A DNA stretch of 64,000 bases from Methylophaga sulfidovorans. GTDB lineage: Bacteria; Pseudomonadota; Gammaproteobacteria; Nitrosococcales; Methylophagaceae. Where the stretch lies: contig NZ_FOSH01000007.1 in assembly GCF_900114205.1 (NCBI RefSeq), positions 124,001 to 188,000 of the forward strand, read 5' to 3'. Below, piece by piece: positions 9,326 through 17,795 of the stretch. Each line of letters opens with the position of its first letter. Positions within the stretch are counted from its first letter, which is position 1. A program made the position numbers and the translations under genes. The notes beneath the pieces were generated by a model. The model was not told where the DNA came from, ran no database searches, and saw only the letters and a program-made list of their open reading frames with translations.

Positions 9326-10278
9326 TTTGCTAGTAATGCTTGTATTTGTTCATTAAGTGTTGCGGCGGGATTTGTTTTTTCTCGCATAGCTGGTTCAGCA
9401 TAGGTACTGGTCAACCGTGGATTCACCTCTATGACGTATATGGCATGGGGTGTTTTTACTATGTCGATACCAACAAATCCTTTTAGCCCTTCAATACAAT
9501 GGATAACTTGATTGGCTATGCTCAGTGCCAGTTCAGGGGATAACATATCAAACCGCTTGGCTTCACAGTGACTTAAGTGTAACTGCTGCTGATGTTGTTT
9601 TATATGCTGAATATTAACTGAAAGCAGTTGAGGCTTCCCATCACTGATAAATAAACTCAGGCTGAGGTTCTCACCAGAAATATAGTTCTGGATAATAAAT
9701 TTATCTTTAGGCAATGTAGACAGCCTTTGCCTTGTGCCATCACTATCGCTGCAATAAGTGTTTTCACAACCTGCACCATCAATCGGTTTTATGATCCATT
9801 GCTCATGGACGGGATGTTCTTGGGTCAACCATTCTGCGACTGTAAACGTTTCTGGTGTCGTTATACGATGCTTTTTTAAGTGTTGATAACTGAGATATTT
9901 ATCACTACAAAGCAGAATCGCATCAGCGCTACAGTTAAATACGTGTTTATGTTGCTGTTCCAGTGACGATACATAATTGAACAGTATTAAATCGGTTTCT
10001 GGTGCAATGATGAGAAAGAAATCATATTGCCGTTGGCATTGTTGCCAGGTTTCAGTGAATTGAACCTGATTCTCTATAGGGTATATCGTTAAATAATCTG
10101 TCGGGAAAGTCAGGGCTGGCAGTCGTTTATCGCGCATGAACGCGATGTTATGACCATACGCCAGTAAATCACGGCAGATGCTTTCAAGCATTAACTCGCC
10201 TTCATGCATCAGACCAGCGGAAAATACCTCTTCTGATAAGGCACCACTGGTAAGATGTTCATATATAAAAATCGTCAT
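9322..10278 (-). CDS. ATP-grasp ligase of the C1 cofactor cluster (MfnD-like)
   Basis: This 318-residue ATP-grasp protein is the first gene of the leftward five-gene operon. Visible motifs are IIKPIDGAGCENTYC (nucleotide loop), IQNYISGENLSLSLF and the metal-binding GIDIVKTPHAIYVIEVNPR. The archaeal relative MfnD ligates glutamate to tyramine. In bacterial methylofuran, glutamates are also attached, so a glutamate ligase is the best guess. It starts only 22 bp from the divergent hisA-like start. The acceptor substrate cannot be read from sequence. Confidence 0.75.
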   Translation of the reverse strand: MTIFIYEHLTSGALSEEVFSAGLMHEGELMLESICRDLLAYGHNIAFMRDKRLPALTFPTDYLTIYPIENQVQFTETWQQCQRQYDFFLIIAPETDLILFNYVSSLEQQHKHVFNCSADAILLCSDKYLSYQHLKKHRITTPETFTVAEWLTQEHPVHEQWIIKPIDGAGCENTYCSDSDGTRQRLSTLPKDKFIIQNYISGENLSLSLFISDGKPQLLSVNIQHIKQHQQQLHLSHCEAKRFDMLSPELALSIANQVIHCIEGLKGFVGIDIVKTPHAIYVIEVNPRLTSTYAEPAMREKTNPAATLNEQIQALLAK

Positions 10279-10300
10279 TTACGCGGACATATTGAGAACT

Positions 10301-11011
10301 ATGGATATTATACCTGTCATTGATATACGTGATGGTATTGTTGTGCATGCCAAAGGGGGGAACAGGGCTAATTATCAGCCTTTGACATCTATATTGACTG
10401 AATCCGTTACCTTGGAAGATGTCATTCATGATTTATTAGACTGGTATCCGTTTACCCAGCTCTATATTGCTGATCTGGATGCTATTGAACGGGGAAAGCA
10501 TGAGCCACAACGATATAAAAAGATCCTAGAAAAATTTCCTCGGCTGACTATCTGGTTGGATGCTGGTATTGCGGAAATGGCCGAGTATTTGAGTTATTCC
10601 CTATCACCACAATTGTGTCTTGTTCTTGGCAGTGAAACTCTGAAGGATATTCATTTGTTGACAGAGAAAACGATCCGACAACAGTGCGTTTTGTCACTGG
10701 ATAAAAAGTCAGGACAGGTTCTTGGTCATAAGGCTATTTGTGAATCAGAATACTGGACAGATAGATGCATCGCGATGAGTCTAGATAATGTCGGGGCGAA
10801 TCAAGGGCCAGATTTTGAGTGGCTTAAGTCATTAATTCAAAATAATAAAAAAGTGAATTGGTATGCTGCAGGTGGTGTACGAGGTGAAGATGATTTGGAG
10901 CAGCTAATAGAAATGGGTGTCGCAGGCACACTTATTGCCAGTGCATTGCACACTGGTAAAATTAGCAAATCAGCGATCAAGACATTAAGCAGGGACATCA
11001 CTCTTCCGTAG
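10301..11011 (+). CDS. HisA-like TIM-barrel protein of the C1 cluster
   Basis: This is a 236-residue (beta/alpha)8 protein related to HisA/HisF. It keeps the N-terminal acid-containing strand IPVIDIRDG, a second Asp in SLDKKSG at the middle of the barrel, and the two phosphate-binding loops AAGGVRGEDDL and IASALHTGK. Homologues occur in methylotroph H4MPT gene islands, so the substrate is probably a phosphorylated pterin or furan precursor rather than the histidine intermediate; that is inference. The open frame extends upstream into the divergent gene, but ATG 10301 starts the conserved first strand and has a GAG just upstream. Confidence 0.78.
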   Translation: MDIIPVIDIRDGIVVHAKGGNRANYQPLTSILTESVTLEDVIHDLLDWYPFTQLYIADLDAIERGKHEPQRYKKILEKFPRLTIWLDAGIAEMAEYLSYSLSPQLCLVLGSETLKDIHLLTEKTIRQQCVLSLDKKSGQVLGHKAICESEYWTDRCIAMSLDNVGANQGPDFEWLKSLIQNNKKVNWYAAGGVRGEDDLEQLIEMGVAGTLIASALHTGKISKSAIKTLSRDITLP

Positions 11012-11022
11012 AAGAGTGATGT
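10995..11022. terminator. 12-bp perfect hairpin between hisA-like and fae
   Basis: The arms ACATCACTCTTC and GAAGAGTGATGT pair perfectly around the loop CGTA, and the hisA-like stop codon TAG lies across the loop and arm. It sits between two convergent genes. There is no T-run on either side, so it is not a canonical intrinsic terminator. It may protect mRNA 3' ends, including that of the highly expressed fae. Confidence 0.5.
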
Positions 11023-11038
11023 ATGAATTGCTTAAATC

Positions 11039-11599
11039 TTACTTAGCACCGAATGGGTGTTCGCTAGATTTGTATTGTGCAACAACGTCAGCCGCTTTAG
11101 GCTCACGAGCAATTGCACGTTTAATAGCTTCTTTAGTAGCGCGATAGTTCCAATCTTGGATTTTTTCATCGCTATCTGCAGTTGGAGAGATGAATACACC
11201 AACGCAAATGAAGCAATCATCAGCTTCACCAGCTGGGATTGTGCCATCTTCAACACATTCAGCAACAGCAAGTGAAACACCACGCTGTGCTGGGCCGAAC
11301 ATTTGAACGGCTTGTTTCATGTTTTTGATGGTGACTTTGTTGAACATTACAGTTGCTGGCTTAACCATTAGGTTAGGTGCAACAACAGCCAACAAGCCAT
11401 TAACCCCTTGTTTCTGGTCGGTGAGTGTACGGCAGAAAGCATCTTCTGCTGCTGAGCCACGTGGGCCCATGATTAAGTCAATGTGAGCTACGTTGTCTAA
11501 GTCACCATCTTCGATGACCAATGATTCACCTACAAGTACGCGATCGATAACTGGCATGTTATATTTTCCTGTTCCAAAAAAATTGTCAAAAAGGCTCAT
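11039..11599 (-). CDS. fae: Formaldehyde-activating enzyme Fae
   Basis: Fae catalyses condensation of formaldehyde with tetrahydromethanopterin to methylene-H4MPT, the entry step of H4MPT-linked formaldehyde oxidation. The sequence carries the family core: [19 protein letters not shown] with the catalytic His, [18 protein letters not shown], and [15 protein letters not shown]. From the first ATG the protein has 186 residues, about 15 more than usual. A strong AAGGAGG site stands 7 nt before that ATG, so I keep it. A second ATG at 11557 with AGGAA upstream would give the usual length of 172. The fae leader can fold over the first ribosome-binding site. The gene is last in the mch group. Confidence 0.97.
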   Translation of the reverse strand: MSLFDNFFGTGKYNMPVIDRVLVGESLVIEDGDLDNVAHIDLIMGPRGSAAEDAFCRTLTDQKQGVNGLLAVVAPNLMVKPATVMFNKVTIKNMKQAVQMFGPAQRGVSLAVAECVEDGTIPAGEADDCFICVGVFISPTADSDEKIQDWNYRATKEAIKRAIAREPKAADVVAQYKSSEHPFGAK

Positions 11600-11605
11600 T
11601 TTTTT

Positions 11606-11629
11606 CCCTCCTTATTGTGAAAGGAAGGG
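11606..11629 (-). promoter_or_regulatory. fae leader hairpin covering the ribosome-binding site
   Basis: In the fae mRNA, CCCUUCCUU followed by UCACAAU and AAGGAGGG can form an eight-pair stem with one bulged U. The 3' arm is the Shine-Dalgarno sequence itself. This would hide the strong site of the first fae start and leave the weaker downstream start free. The pairing is read directly from the sequence; a regulatory role is inferred. Confidence 0.45.
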
Positions 11630-11660
11630 TTTATACGTAATAAAGGAACGTATCACCTGC

Positions 11661-12551
11661 TCAGTGCCGTCCGCTAAATGCTTCGTGGTACTGAAATTCA
11701 TTAAAAGAAAGCTGTCGACCAAACCTGTGCAGTAACAATGTTGCTGCGATGAGGTCTGCCGATGTTCCCGGGTTAATTGCTTTCTCTTTTAATTCTTTGT
11801 CCCAGAGAGAGAGTGCATCAAAATGGGTGTCTAATCTACCCGTTTCTTCTATTTGGATCACAAACTGCTTTGCTCTCTCACTGACTTTGGTTGCCAGCGC
11901 AGTGGATTGCTTACGGGATATCAAGCTATCCAACGCCTTCGATAACAACTTAAGATACGCGAAAGCCGTTGCCCATTCAACACTTTCCCCAGAATTTATC
12001 GCTTTTGTCAATGCTGGCAAACTCAGATCCCATAGCGTCTTGAAATTATTGACATATTGCTGGGCAATTTGATCACGGTTTTTTGCTAAATCCATTGCTT
12101 CAAGCAAGGTAATGGTTGGCACTGCGCTGATATCATGCTCATCTTCTTTACCTAGCCCTCCCGCTTCAGCCAAACGTATTGCTTCGTAGCAATGAATTGC
12201 ATCGTTAACTGTCAGATTACTGAGTACGACTTGGAGTTGTTGTGGAAGTTCGTCAAGTGATTGACAGGATTGAACAGCCTGACAAAGCGGCGCAAAGAGC
12301 AAAACGATGCCTAAATTGGTATTGCAGTTAACAACCCGCCGCGTTGCCTGCACCGATTGCAAAATACGCTCGCCTACAGTCAAGCCAGGTTTCGCCATAA
12401 TGGGTGCAATTGCATGAGCACTTTTAATAAAATCTTCCACCACCATATTATGACCATCACTGATGACATTGACGTTACCAGGTTTGGGCGCTAATACTTC
12501 TTGCTGACAAGCCCAGAAGACAGCTTCTTTGATATCTGATTCAGAGAGCAT
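11661..12551 (-). CDS. CitG-like (triphosphoribosyl-dephospho-CoA synthase family) protein of the H4MPT cluster
   Basis: The 296-residue protein belongs to the CitG/MdcB family, shown by APKPGNVNVISDGHNM near the N terminus, NTNLGIVLLFAPL, and the C-terminal NPGTSADLIAATLLL. CitG makes the precursor of a prosthetic group by joining ATP ribose and dephospho-CoA. In methylotrophs a CitG-like gene is regularly found between an ATP-grasp gene and fae, as here, and is thought to act in H4MPT synthesis. I recall the M. extorquens order mch-orf5-orf7-fae, which this matches. It overlaps the upstream ligase gene by 11 bp. The reaction is not known from sequence. Confidence 0.8.
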   Translation of the reverse strand: MLSESDIKEAVFWACQQEVLAPKPGNVNVISDGHNMVVEDFIKSAHAIAPIMAKPGLTVGERILQSVQATRRVVNCNTNLGIVLLFAPLCQAVQSCQSLDELPQQLQVVLSNLTVNDAIHCYEAIRLAEAGGLGKEDEHDISAVPTITLLEAMDLAKNRDQIAQQYVNNFKTLWDLSLPALTKAINSGESVEWATAFAYLKLLSKALDSLISRKQSTALATKVSERAKQFVIQIEETGRLDTHFDALSLWDKELKEKAINPGTSADLIAATLLLHRFGRQLSFNEFQYHEAFSGRH

Positions 12552-13455
12552 GAGTTGCTTGTTTCTGCTCTATCCGTCTGATTAATGCTTGTGCTAAGTG
12601 TAGAGCAACATCAACGCCAGTGGCTTGATAGAGGCCTTTCCATGCTGGAACACTATTGACTTCCAGTACAGTAAATTGGCCGTCTTTATCACGAATAAGA
12701 TCAACGCCAGCGTAATCTGCATTCACTGCTGCTGTGGCTTTTATAGCTAACTGTTTCATCTCGTCAGTAACGGTTGTAGCAAAACAGCTGGCACCCTGAG
12801 CAAAATTGGTGATCCATTTGTTTGAACGTCGGCTCATTGCCGCACAGACTTCGTTATCGATGACCAATAAACGCCAGTCCTGCCAGATTCCTTCATGCTC
12901 TGGTGCAATATATTCCTGAAGGTAATAAGCGTCTCCGACAGGAGCGAGCTGTTCAAACTGGACCAACTCTTCGATTAAGGTGATGCCTTTACCCTGACAA
13001 CCGAACAGCGGTTTCATCACGATTTTATTACCCATATTCAATTCGCGGGTAATGATCTGCTTTGCCATACTGCTGTCTTCGCATGCCCAGGTTCTAGGGG
13101 TGCTCAGTCCTGCCTGATATAAACGTAATGATGTTCTGGCTTTATCTACCGTATATTCGATGGCTGTTGCCGGATTAAATACAGGAATACCCAGTTCAGC
13201 CAGTGTGTGCAAAACATCCATGCGAAGGGTGATTTGTTCCAGAAATCCTGGTGCAATTCCACGAACCATCGCGGCAGCTGGTAGCTCATTATCAAATCCT
13301 GGAATATACAAGCCCGTTGGGGAATCAAGATCAATACGGCAGGCGGCTAGGTCTGTTAATACGGTATCAACACCAAGCTGGCTCAATGAACGCGTTAATT
13401 GTTCACTGTGCCAGCCATGTGTGTCGTTAAAAATAACAAGGCGATTTGTCGCCAT
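12541..13455 (-). CDS. RimK-type ATP-grasp ligase next to mch (MptN-like)
   Basis: This is a 304-residue ATP-grasp protein of the RimK/MptN type. Visible motifs are NPATAIEYTVDKARTSLRL (lid start), KIVMKPLFGCQGKGITLI (nucleotide loop), YYLQEYI, DWRLLVIDNEV and GVDLIRDKDGQFTVLEVNS with the metal-binding acid and Asn. MptN adds glutamate to tetrahydromethanopterin in methanogens, and a glutamate ligase acting on a C1 carrier is likely here. The gene starts 6 bp after mch and overlaps the citG-like gene by 11 bp, so the three are one transcription unit. Confidence 0.8.
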   Translation of the reverse strand: MATNRLVIFNDTHGWHSEQLTRSLSQLGVDTVLTDLAACRIDLDSPTGLYIPGFDNELPAAAMVRGIAPGFLEQITLRMDVLHTLAELGIPVFNPATAIEYTVDKARTSLRLYQAGLSTPRTWACEDSSMAKQIITRELNMGNKIVMKPLFGCQGKGITLIEELVQFEQLAPVGDAYYLQEYIAPEHEGIWQDWRLLVIDNEVCAAMSRRSNKWITNFAQGASCFATTVTDEMKQLAIKATAAVNADYAGVDLIRDKDGQFTVLEVNSVPAWKGLYQATGVDVALHLAQALIRRIEQKQATHAL

Positions 13456-13461
13456 AGATAA

Positions 13462-14445
13462 TTAAAGTCCGAAAGAAAGGTTAAGTAATTCCTGATTCAG
13501 CTCACCGGCAGTGAAGCTTTTACCTGTTTGGGTACTGGTCACAATGACTTTACCGGGGCTGAATAGCATGCCATCAATTTTGAAGAAGTCGTATTCGTAT
13601 GACTTAAAGATATCAGCAAAAGGTCGACCATAATCAGAAGATGTATTGCTTGGCATTTTTTCAGCCAGATCTTTTGCTTCTTCATCGCTGGCATCAACGA
13701 ATAAATGTACCTGACCACCAAACAGAATAGCGTCATTTGTGCGGCCCATGGCTGTCATAAAGTCGCCACCTGGTGGTGCAACAGGTGTTGAGCCATAACC
13801 ATCAACAATTTTTTCTAATGGGAAATGTAGTTCGTGTGCTTTATGCATGGCCACTTCCAGTACACGAATGGCAATTTGCATTACACCTGCCAGACTGGAT
13901 GTTGGTGTCAGGATAAAGGTTAGATTTTCTGGTTTGATACCACAATTATCAGCCACTTTTTCAGCCACTTCTACAGGCGGGAAACTATCCACTTCGAGAA
14001 CGATGACGGTTGATTCTGCTTCGTCTTTATAAGCAAATTCTTTGAAAATTTCTTCTCTTGCTGCCAGCGCACGACCAGGGCCTGAACCTAAAGCAAAAAA
14101 CTTACTGTCTTCACTTTTGTGAGATAAGCTCCATCCTGCATATTGGCTACCAAGGCAACTTAATACCGGTGTTTTGGCATGAACATTAACCGACCACGGC
14201 CAGTTAGAAAAACCACTGTTAGTCCCAAGTGTGGCTGTACCAAGACCACCCATACAAATTTCACCAATAAGACGTCCAGCTTCCAGACCGCCTTTACAGT
14301 TGATACCGGCATCAACGACGCGGGTGCCATTGCTTAATGTGCTGATTTCAAGTTGCAAGGCTTCAGCATTATTAATCAATGCATCCACAAGAGGTTGGCA
14401 GGCAGCGTTTACACTGGTCCATTTTGCTGAAATGTCTGTGCTCAT
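13462..14445 (-). CDS. mch: Methenyltetrahydromethanopterin cyclohydrolase Mch
   Basis: Mch hydrolyses methenyl-H4MPT to N5-formyl-H4MPT in formaldehyde oxidation to formate and CO2. The 327-residue length is normal for the family. Recognisable stretches are [53 protein letters not shown] and [21 protein letters not shown] good ribosome-binding site (AGGA, 7 nt before ATG) supports the start. It heads the group mch, ATP-grasp, citG-like, fae. It is the downstream partner of Fae, with the methylene-H4MPT dehydrogenase step encoded elsewhere. Confidence 0.97.
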   Translation of the reverse strand: MSTDISAKWTSVNAACQPLVDALINNAEALQLEISTLSNGTRVVDAGINCKGGLEAGRLIGEICMGGLGTATLGTNSGFSNWPWSVNVHAKTPVLSCLGSQYAGWSLSHKSEDSKFFALGSGPGRALAAREEIFKEFAYKDEAESTVIVLEVDSFPPVEVAEKVADNCGIKPENLTFILTPTSSLAGVMQIAIRVLEVAMHKAHELHFPLEKIVDGYGSTPVAPPGGDFMTAMGRTNDAILFGGQVHLFVDASDEEAKDLAEKMPSNTSSDYGRPFADIFKSYEYDFFKIDGMLFSPGKVIVTSTQTGKSFTAGELNQELLNLSFGL

Positions 14446-14485
14446 TGTAACGTCCTATAGGTAGAGTCGAAAAAAAGTTGCTTAG

Positions 14486-14516
14486 ATTATACGTGATGAA
14501 TGGTTCGCTTATGCAA
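14486..14516 (-). promoter_or_regulatory. Candidate sigma-70 promoter of the mch group
   Basis: On the minus strand a perfect -10 TATAAT (14486-14491) is preceded by TTGCAT (14511-14516) at a 19-bp spacing, slightly long. It lies 40 bp before the mch start, in the 76-bp gap after cca, so mch need not be read from the cca promoter. Confidence 0.5.
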
Positions 14517-14521
14517 GGCCA

Positions 14522-15745
14522 TCACCTTGTACGATAGGTTGATAACACGCCTTCAATAGCATCACATCGATGCTGACGTATGGCCTGTTTGATTTGTTCG
14601 CCAGCCAAACCTTCTTCAAGTAATGGTTTGACATCGACCTGTGCCGCTTGTTGAAAGCATTCTGAAAAGGCCTTTTTTTCAGGATAATCGGCCGTTTCAT
14701 AACCGGGGCGACCACGAAAATCTGCTTCACCAGCAAGTAAAAACTGTTCAAAGCGTTGAGGACGGCGAAAGCTGTCCAGACCTTCGATTACATCTAAAAC
14801 TCTTGCCGCATCCAGTTCAAATAATAAGTGAACATCCGTGTGGTATTCCGCTACTTTTGCGGCAAGTGTGGCGATAACTTTGGGTACTCGTAAACGTTGG
14901 CATAACTTTTCAGTAAGCGCTATGCTGCTCGCTTCATGACCGGCATGACTGGGGAGGATGTCTTTTGGCGTTAAACCTTTGCCTAAGTCATGACATAAGG
15001 CTGAGAATCTGACGGCGAGATCATCAGTTAATTTTGCGGCCTGATCGATCACCATCATCACATGAATACCGGTATCGACTTCAGGATGCCATTTTGGAAT
15101 TTGCGGGACACCAAAGAGGCGATCCACTTCAGGGAATAAACTTGAAAGGGCATCTACCTGTCGCAGGCTGGTGAAAAAGACAGATGGCTGGTCAGTTTGT
15201 AATGCTTTTGATAATTCTTGCCAGACTCGCTCAGCAACAAGGTGTTCTAATTCTCCACTGCTCACCATTTGTCTGATGAGCTGTTGTGTTTCTCCCGCAA
15301 TGGCAAAATTAAACCGTGCAGCAAAGCGGGCGATACGCAGAACTCTGACAGGATCTTCAACAAAAGCAGGGGAGACGTGACGGAGAATCCCCTTTTCTAG
15401 GTCTTTTATACCATTAAAGGGATCGATAATATTGCCATCAACCGATTCCGCAATAGCATTAATAGTGAGATCCCTGCGAGCAAGATCTTCTTCCAGCGTG
15501 ACCTCTGGTGATGCATAGACAGTAAAACCCTGATAACCGTGGCCGGACTTTCGCTCAGTTCGGGCAAGTGCATACTCTTCCTGAGTTTTCGGGTGAAGGA
15601 AAACAGGAAAATCTTTACCGACGGGTTTGTATCCCTTTTCTAACATATAGTCGGTGGTGGCGCCGACCACAACCCAGTCACGATCTTTGACTGGTTTTCC
15701 CAGCAGTTTGTCCCGAACACAACCGCCAACAAGATAAGTTTGTAT
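14522..15745 (-). CDS. cca: Multifunctional CCA tRNA nucleotidyltransferase, no standard start codon
   Basis: Cca adds or repairs the 3' CCA of tRNAs. The family N terminus, TYLVGGCVRDKLLGKPVKDRD, is encoded upstream of the first ATG/GTG/TTG codon in frame (GTG 15670), so translation must begin earlier. An ATA at 15743-15745 aligns with the usual initiator Met. An ATC at 15752-15754 sits 5 nt after AAGG, and an in-frame stop at 15773-15775 limits the choice. I give the ATA position, for about 407 residues. The catalytic region RRDLTINAIA and a C-terminal HD domain (ALCHDLGKG) are intact, as in the multifunctional gammaproteobacterial type. It follows slt by 16 bp. Confidence 0.88.
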   Translation of the reverse strand: MQTYLVGGCVRDKLLGKPVKDRDWVVVGATTDYMLEKGYKPVGKDFPVFLHPKTQEEYALARTERKSGHGYQGFTVYASPEVTLEEDLARRDLTINAIAESVDGNIIDPFNGIKDLEKGILRHVSPAFVEDPVRVLRIARFAARFNFAIAGETQQLIRQMVSSGELEHLVAERVWQELSKALQTDQPSVFFTSLRQVDALSSLFPEVDRLFGVPQIPKWHPEVDTGIHVMMVIDQAAKLTDDLAVRFSALCHDLGKGLTPKDILPSHAGHEASSIALTEKLCQRLRVPKVIATLAAKVAEYHTDVHLLFELDAARVLDVIEGLDSFRRPQRFEQFLLAGEADFRGRPGYETADYPEKKAFSECFQQAAQVDVKPLLEEGLAGEQIKQAIRQHRCDAIEGVLSTYRTR

Positions 15746-15761
15746 GGTGTCGATAACGACC

Positions 15762-17684
15762 TTACTCCGATTTTACTTTAGGCATTCTTTCTGACAATGG
15801 TTTAATAGATTGGTTACGCTGGCTATCAAAAATAGCAGCGTAGCTCATCACTGTCTGAACATAATGCCGCGTTTCATTAAAGGGAATATTTTCAGCCCAT
15901 ATATCTGCATCAAGCGAACTGTCTGGCAACCAGTTGTTCACGCGATGTGGTCCGGCATTGTAGGCTGCAGTTGCCAGCACCGGGTTTTTCTGGTTTTCGT
16001 CATACATACGGCGTAAATAGGCACTGCCAAGTTCGATATTACGTTCCGGACGGTATAACTCACTAATTTGTTTAAGTGGGCGATTAATAATTTTGGAGAT
16101 TAATCGGCCGGTATCGGGCATTAATTGCATAAGTCCCATCGCACCGGCATGTGATCTGGCTTCAGGGTTAAATGCACTTTCCTGACGGGCAATCGCTAAC
16201 AACCAGGATGGGTCCAGCCCCTGAGCTTTTCCAGCTTGTAACATGGCATCGTCATAGACAACAGGGAAACGTAAGTCCAATGCATCCCAATATTGGGCTT
16301 TGCCTAATAAGGCGATGGTTTGATTGTGCCAGCCCCATTCATGGGTGATCATAGCGATCATCTGCAGCTCGCGATCTGGTCGTGTTTGTTTCAGATGATA
16401 GGCTTCCCGGCGTGCTTCCAAGTGCATATCTTGCAGAAAAAACTCATGTAAACGTTGAATAGCAGGTTGTTTTCTCAATGCTGCCATTTCTTCTTTACTG
16501 ACCGGTATTGGCCGATGATTCATTTTATAAGGCTGGGTTAAGTGGTCAGAAGCAAGAAACGAATAATAGTCACGTTTGCCAAGAATGGCTGAAAAAGTCT
16601 GATTAGCAGCTGCTTTTTGTCCCAGTGCTTCCTGACTTCTACCTAGCCAATACTGCCAACGTGTTGAGCCCAGTTCATCAATATTCATTAGCTTGATGGC
16701 TTTCTCAACAGCTTTCCAGTCTTTTTGCCATAAGGCCGCGCGCGCCTGCCATTCACCGCCAGGGATATTGCCGAAATAAGTCAGTGCATTTTTATCACGG
16801 TTAAGTGCTGCCCATTTACCAATGGCTTTTCTGGCTTCAATGATATCTTGTTGGGTAAATTGGTAACGAGGTTTGATGTTCAACCAACTGTTGAAAGCTT
16901 GTTCTGGCGAGCGTCTGGCCAGTCGTTGTATACCATGAATAATGATTTCACGGTTAAGCGCATTATCTGTGCTTAACATATTGTTTTTTGTCAGGCCATT
17001 CAATACAGGAAGAGGATTATCATGAATGGACTGCCATTGTTTTACTAATAGCTGATTCTGTGCGGGATTGGCAGTTGATTTGGCTAAGTAACTGGCCATA
17101 GAAAACTGATTATCTCGAAGTGCTAGCATCATACGTTGATGACGTAGATCGCTATTTAATAACCCCGCTGCTTCCCAGGCTGAAAACACTGGATCACAGG
17201 CTTTTTCCTGAGAGCGAGGAACAAGCCATAACTCCGGTGTCTGTTCGAATGCTTTTTGTTTTTGGCCGGTGGCCAGTAAAGCTTGCAGGTAATAACATTG
17301 TCTTGCTGCTGTTTGCGGTGCCTGATAAAAGCTCAGATAATCCGTCCATCTTTTTTGCTGAGCTAATTTATTTAACCAAAAGTTACGTAAGCGTTCTGCA
17401 TAAAAGCTGCCATCTTCTTTTGTCAGAAATTGACGTACCGAGGCATTACTCGCCTGATTGAGTCGGCCATTGAGGTAAAGGTACTGTAGATAACCTTGTA
17501 ATGGATAGCCATCCAGTTGTTTATAGAGCGCTTGGTAACGCGAGAGCTGATTATCCTGTAATGCTTTTTTGGCCTGCTGGAATACTTGGCGCTGCTTTGC
17601 GAGTTGTGCAGCATTATCGCTATAAGCCAGAGGACTTAACAGCAGACAAAGAATAAAAAACGGCAGTGTTTTGAGTAGTTTCAT
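15762..17684 (-). CDS. slt: Soluble lytic murein transglycosylase Slt
   Basis: This periplasmic enzyme cleaves the glycan strands of peptidoglycan to form 1,6-anhydro-muropeptides. The 640-residue protein starts with a clear signal peptide (MKLLKTLPFFILCLLLSPLAYS). It continues with a long helical superhelix domain and ends with an SLT domain. The catalytic Glu is in AIARQESAFNPEARSHAG near residue 500, with GAMGLMQLMP and AYNAGPHRV following. An upstream ATG would add nine residues before the signal peptide, so I chose 17684. cca follows closely and is probably co-transcribed. Confidence 0.93.
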   Translation of the reverse strand: MKLLKTLPFFILCLLLSPLAYSDNAAQLAKQRQVFQQAKKALQDNQLSRYQALYKQLDGYPLQGYLQYLYLNGRLNQASNASVRQFLTKEDGSFYAERLRNFWLNKLAQQKRWTDYLSFYQAPQTAARQCYYLQALLATGQKQKAFEQTPELWLVPRSQEKACDPVFSAWEAAGLLNSDLRHQRMMLALRDNQFSMASYLAKSTANPAQNQLLVKQWQSIHDNPLPVLNGLTKNNMLSTDNALNREIIIHGIQRLARRSPEQAFNSWLNIKPRYQFTQQDIIEARKAIGKWAALNRDKNALTYFGNIPGGEWQARAALWQKDWKAVEKAIKLMNIDELGSTRWQYWLGRSQEALGQKAAANQTFSAILGKRDYYSFLASDHLTQPYKMNHRPIPVSKEEMAALRKQPAIQRLHEFFLQDMHLEARREAYHLKQTRPDRELQMIAMITHEWGWHNQTIALLGKAQYWDALDLRFPVVYDDAMLQAGKAQGLDPSWLLAIARQESAFNPEARSHAGAMGLMQLMPDTGRLISKIINRPLKQISELYRPERNIELGSAYLRRMYDENQKNPVLATAAYNAGPHRVNNWLPDSSLDADIWAENIPFNETRHYVQTVMSYAAIFDSQRNQSIKPLSERMPKVKSE

Positions 17685-17795
17685 ACCTACTATGTTAAAC
17701 CATATATACAAACAAAATCAGCCCATCAATAAATAAAAAAAGAAGTGCGATTGACGGTATTAATCGAAGGACCGTTTTTAATCGTTTCAGTCTAA

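Noticed and set aside
10178-10300. N-terminal extension of the hisA-like protein
   Set aside because: It is antisense to the conserved N terminus of the mfnD-like gene, and the TIM-barrel first strand begins at ATG 10301.
11032-11283. Small frame overlapping the fae 3' half on the same strand
   Set aside because: It is another reading frame of the well-conserved fae sequence, without its own ribosome-binding site.
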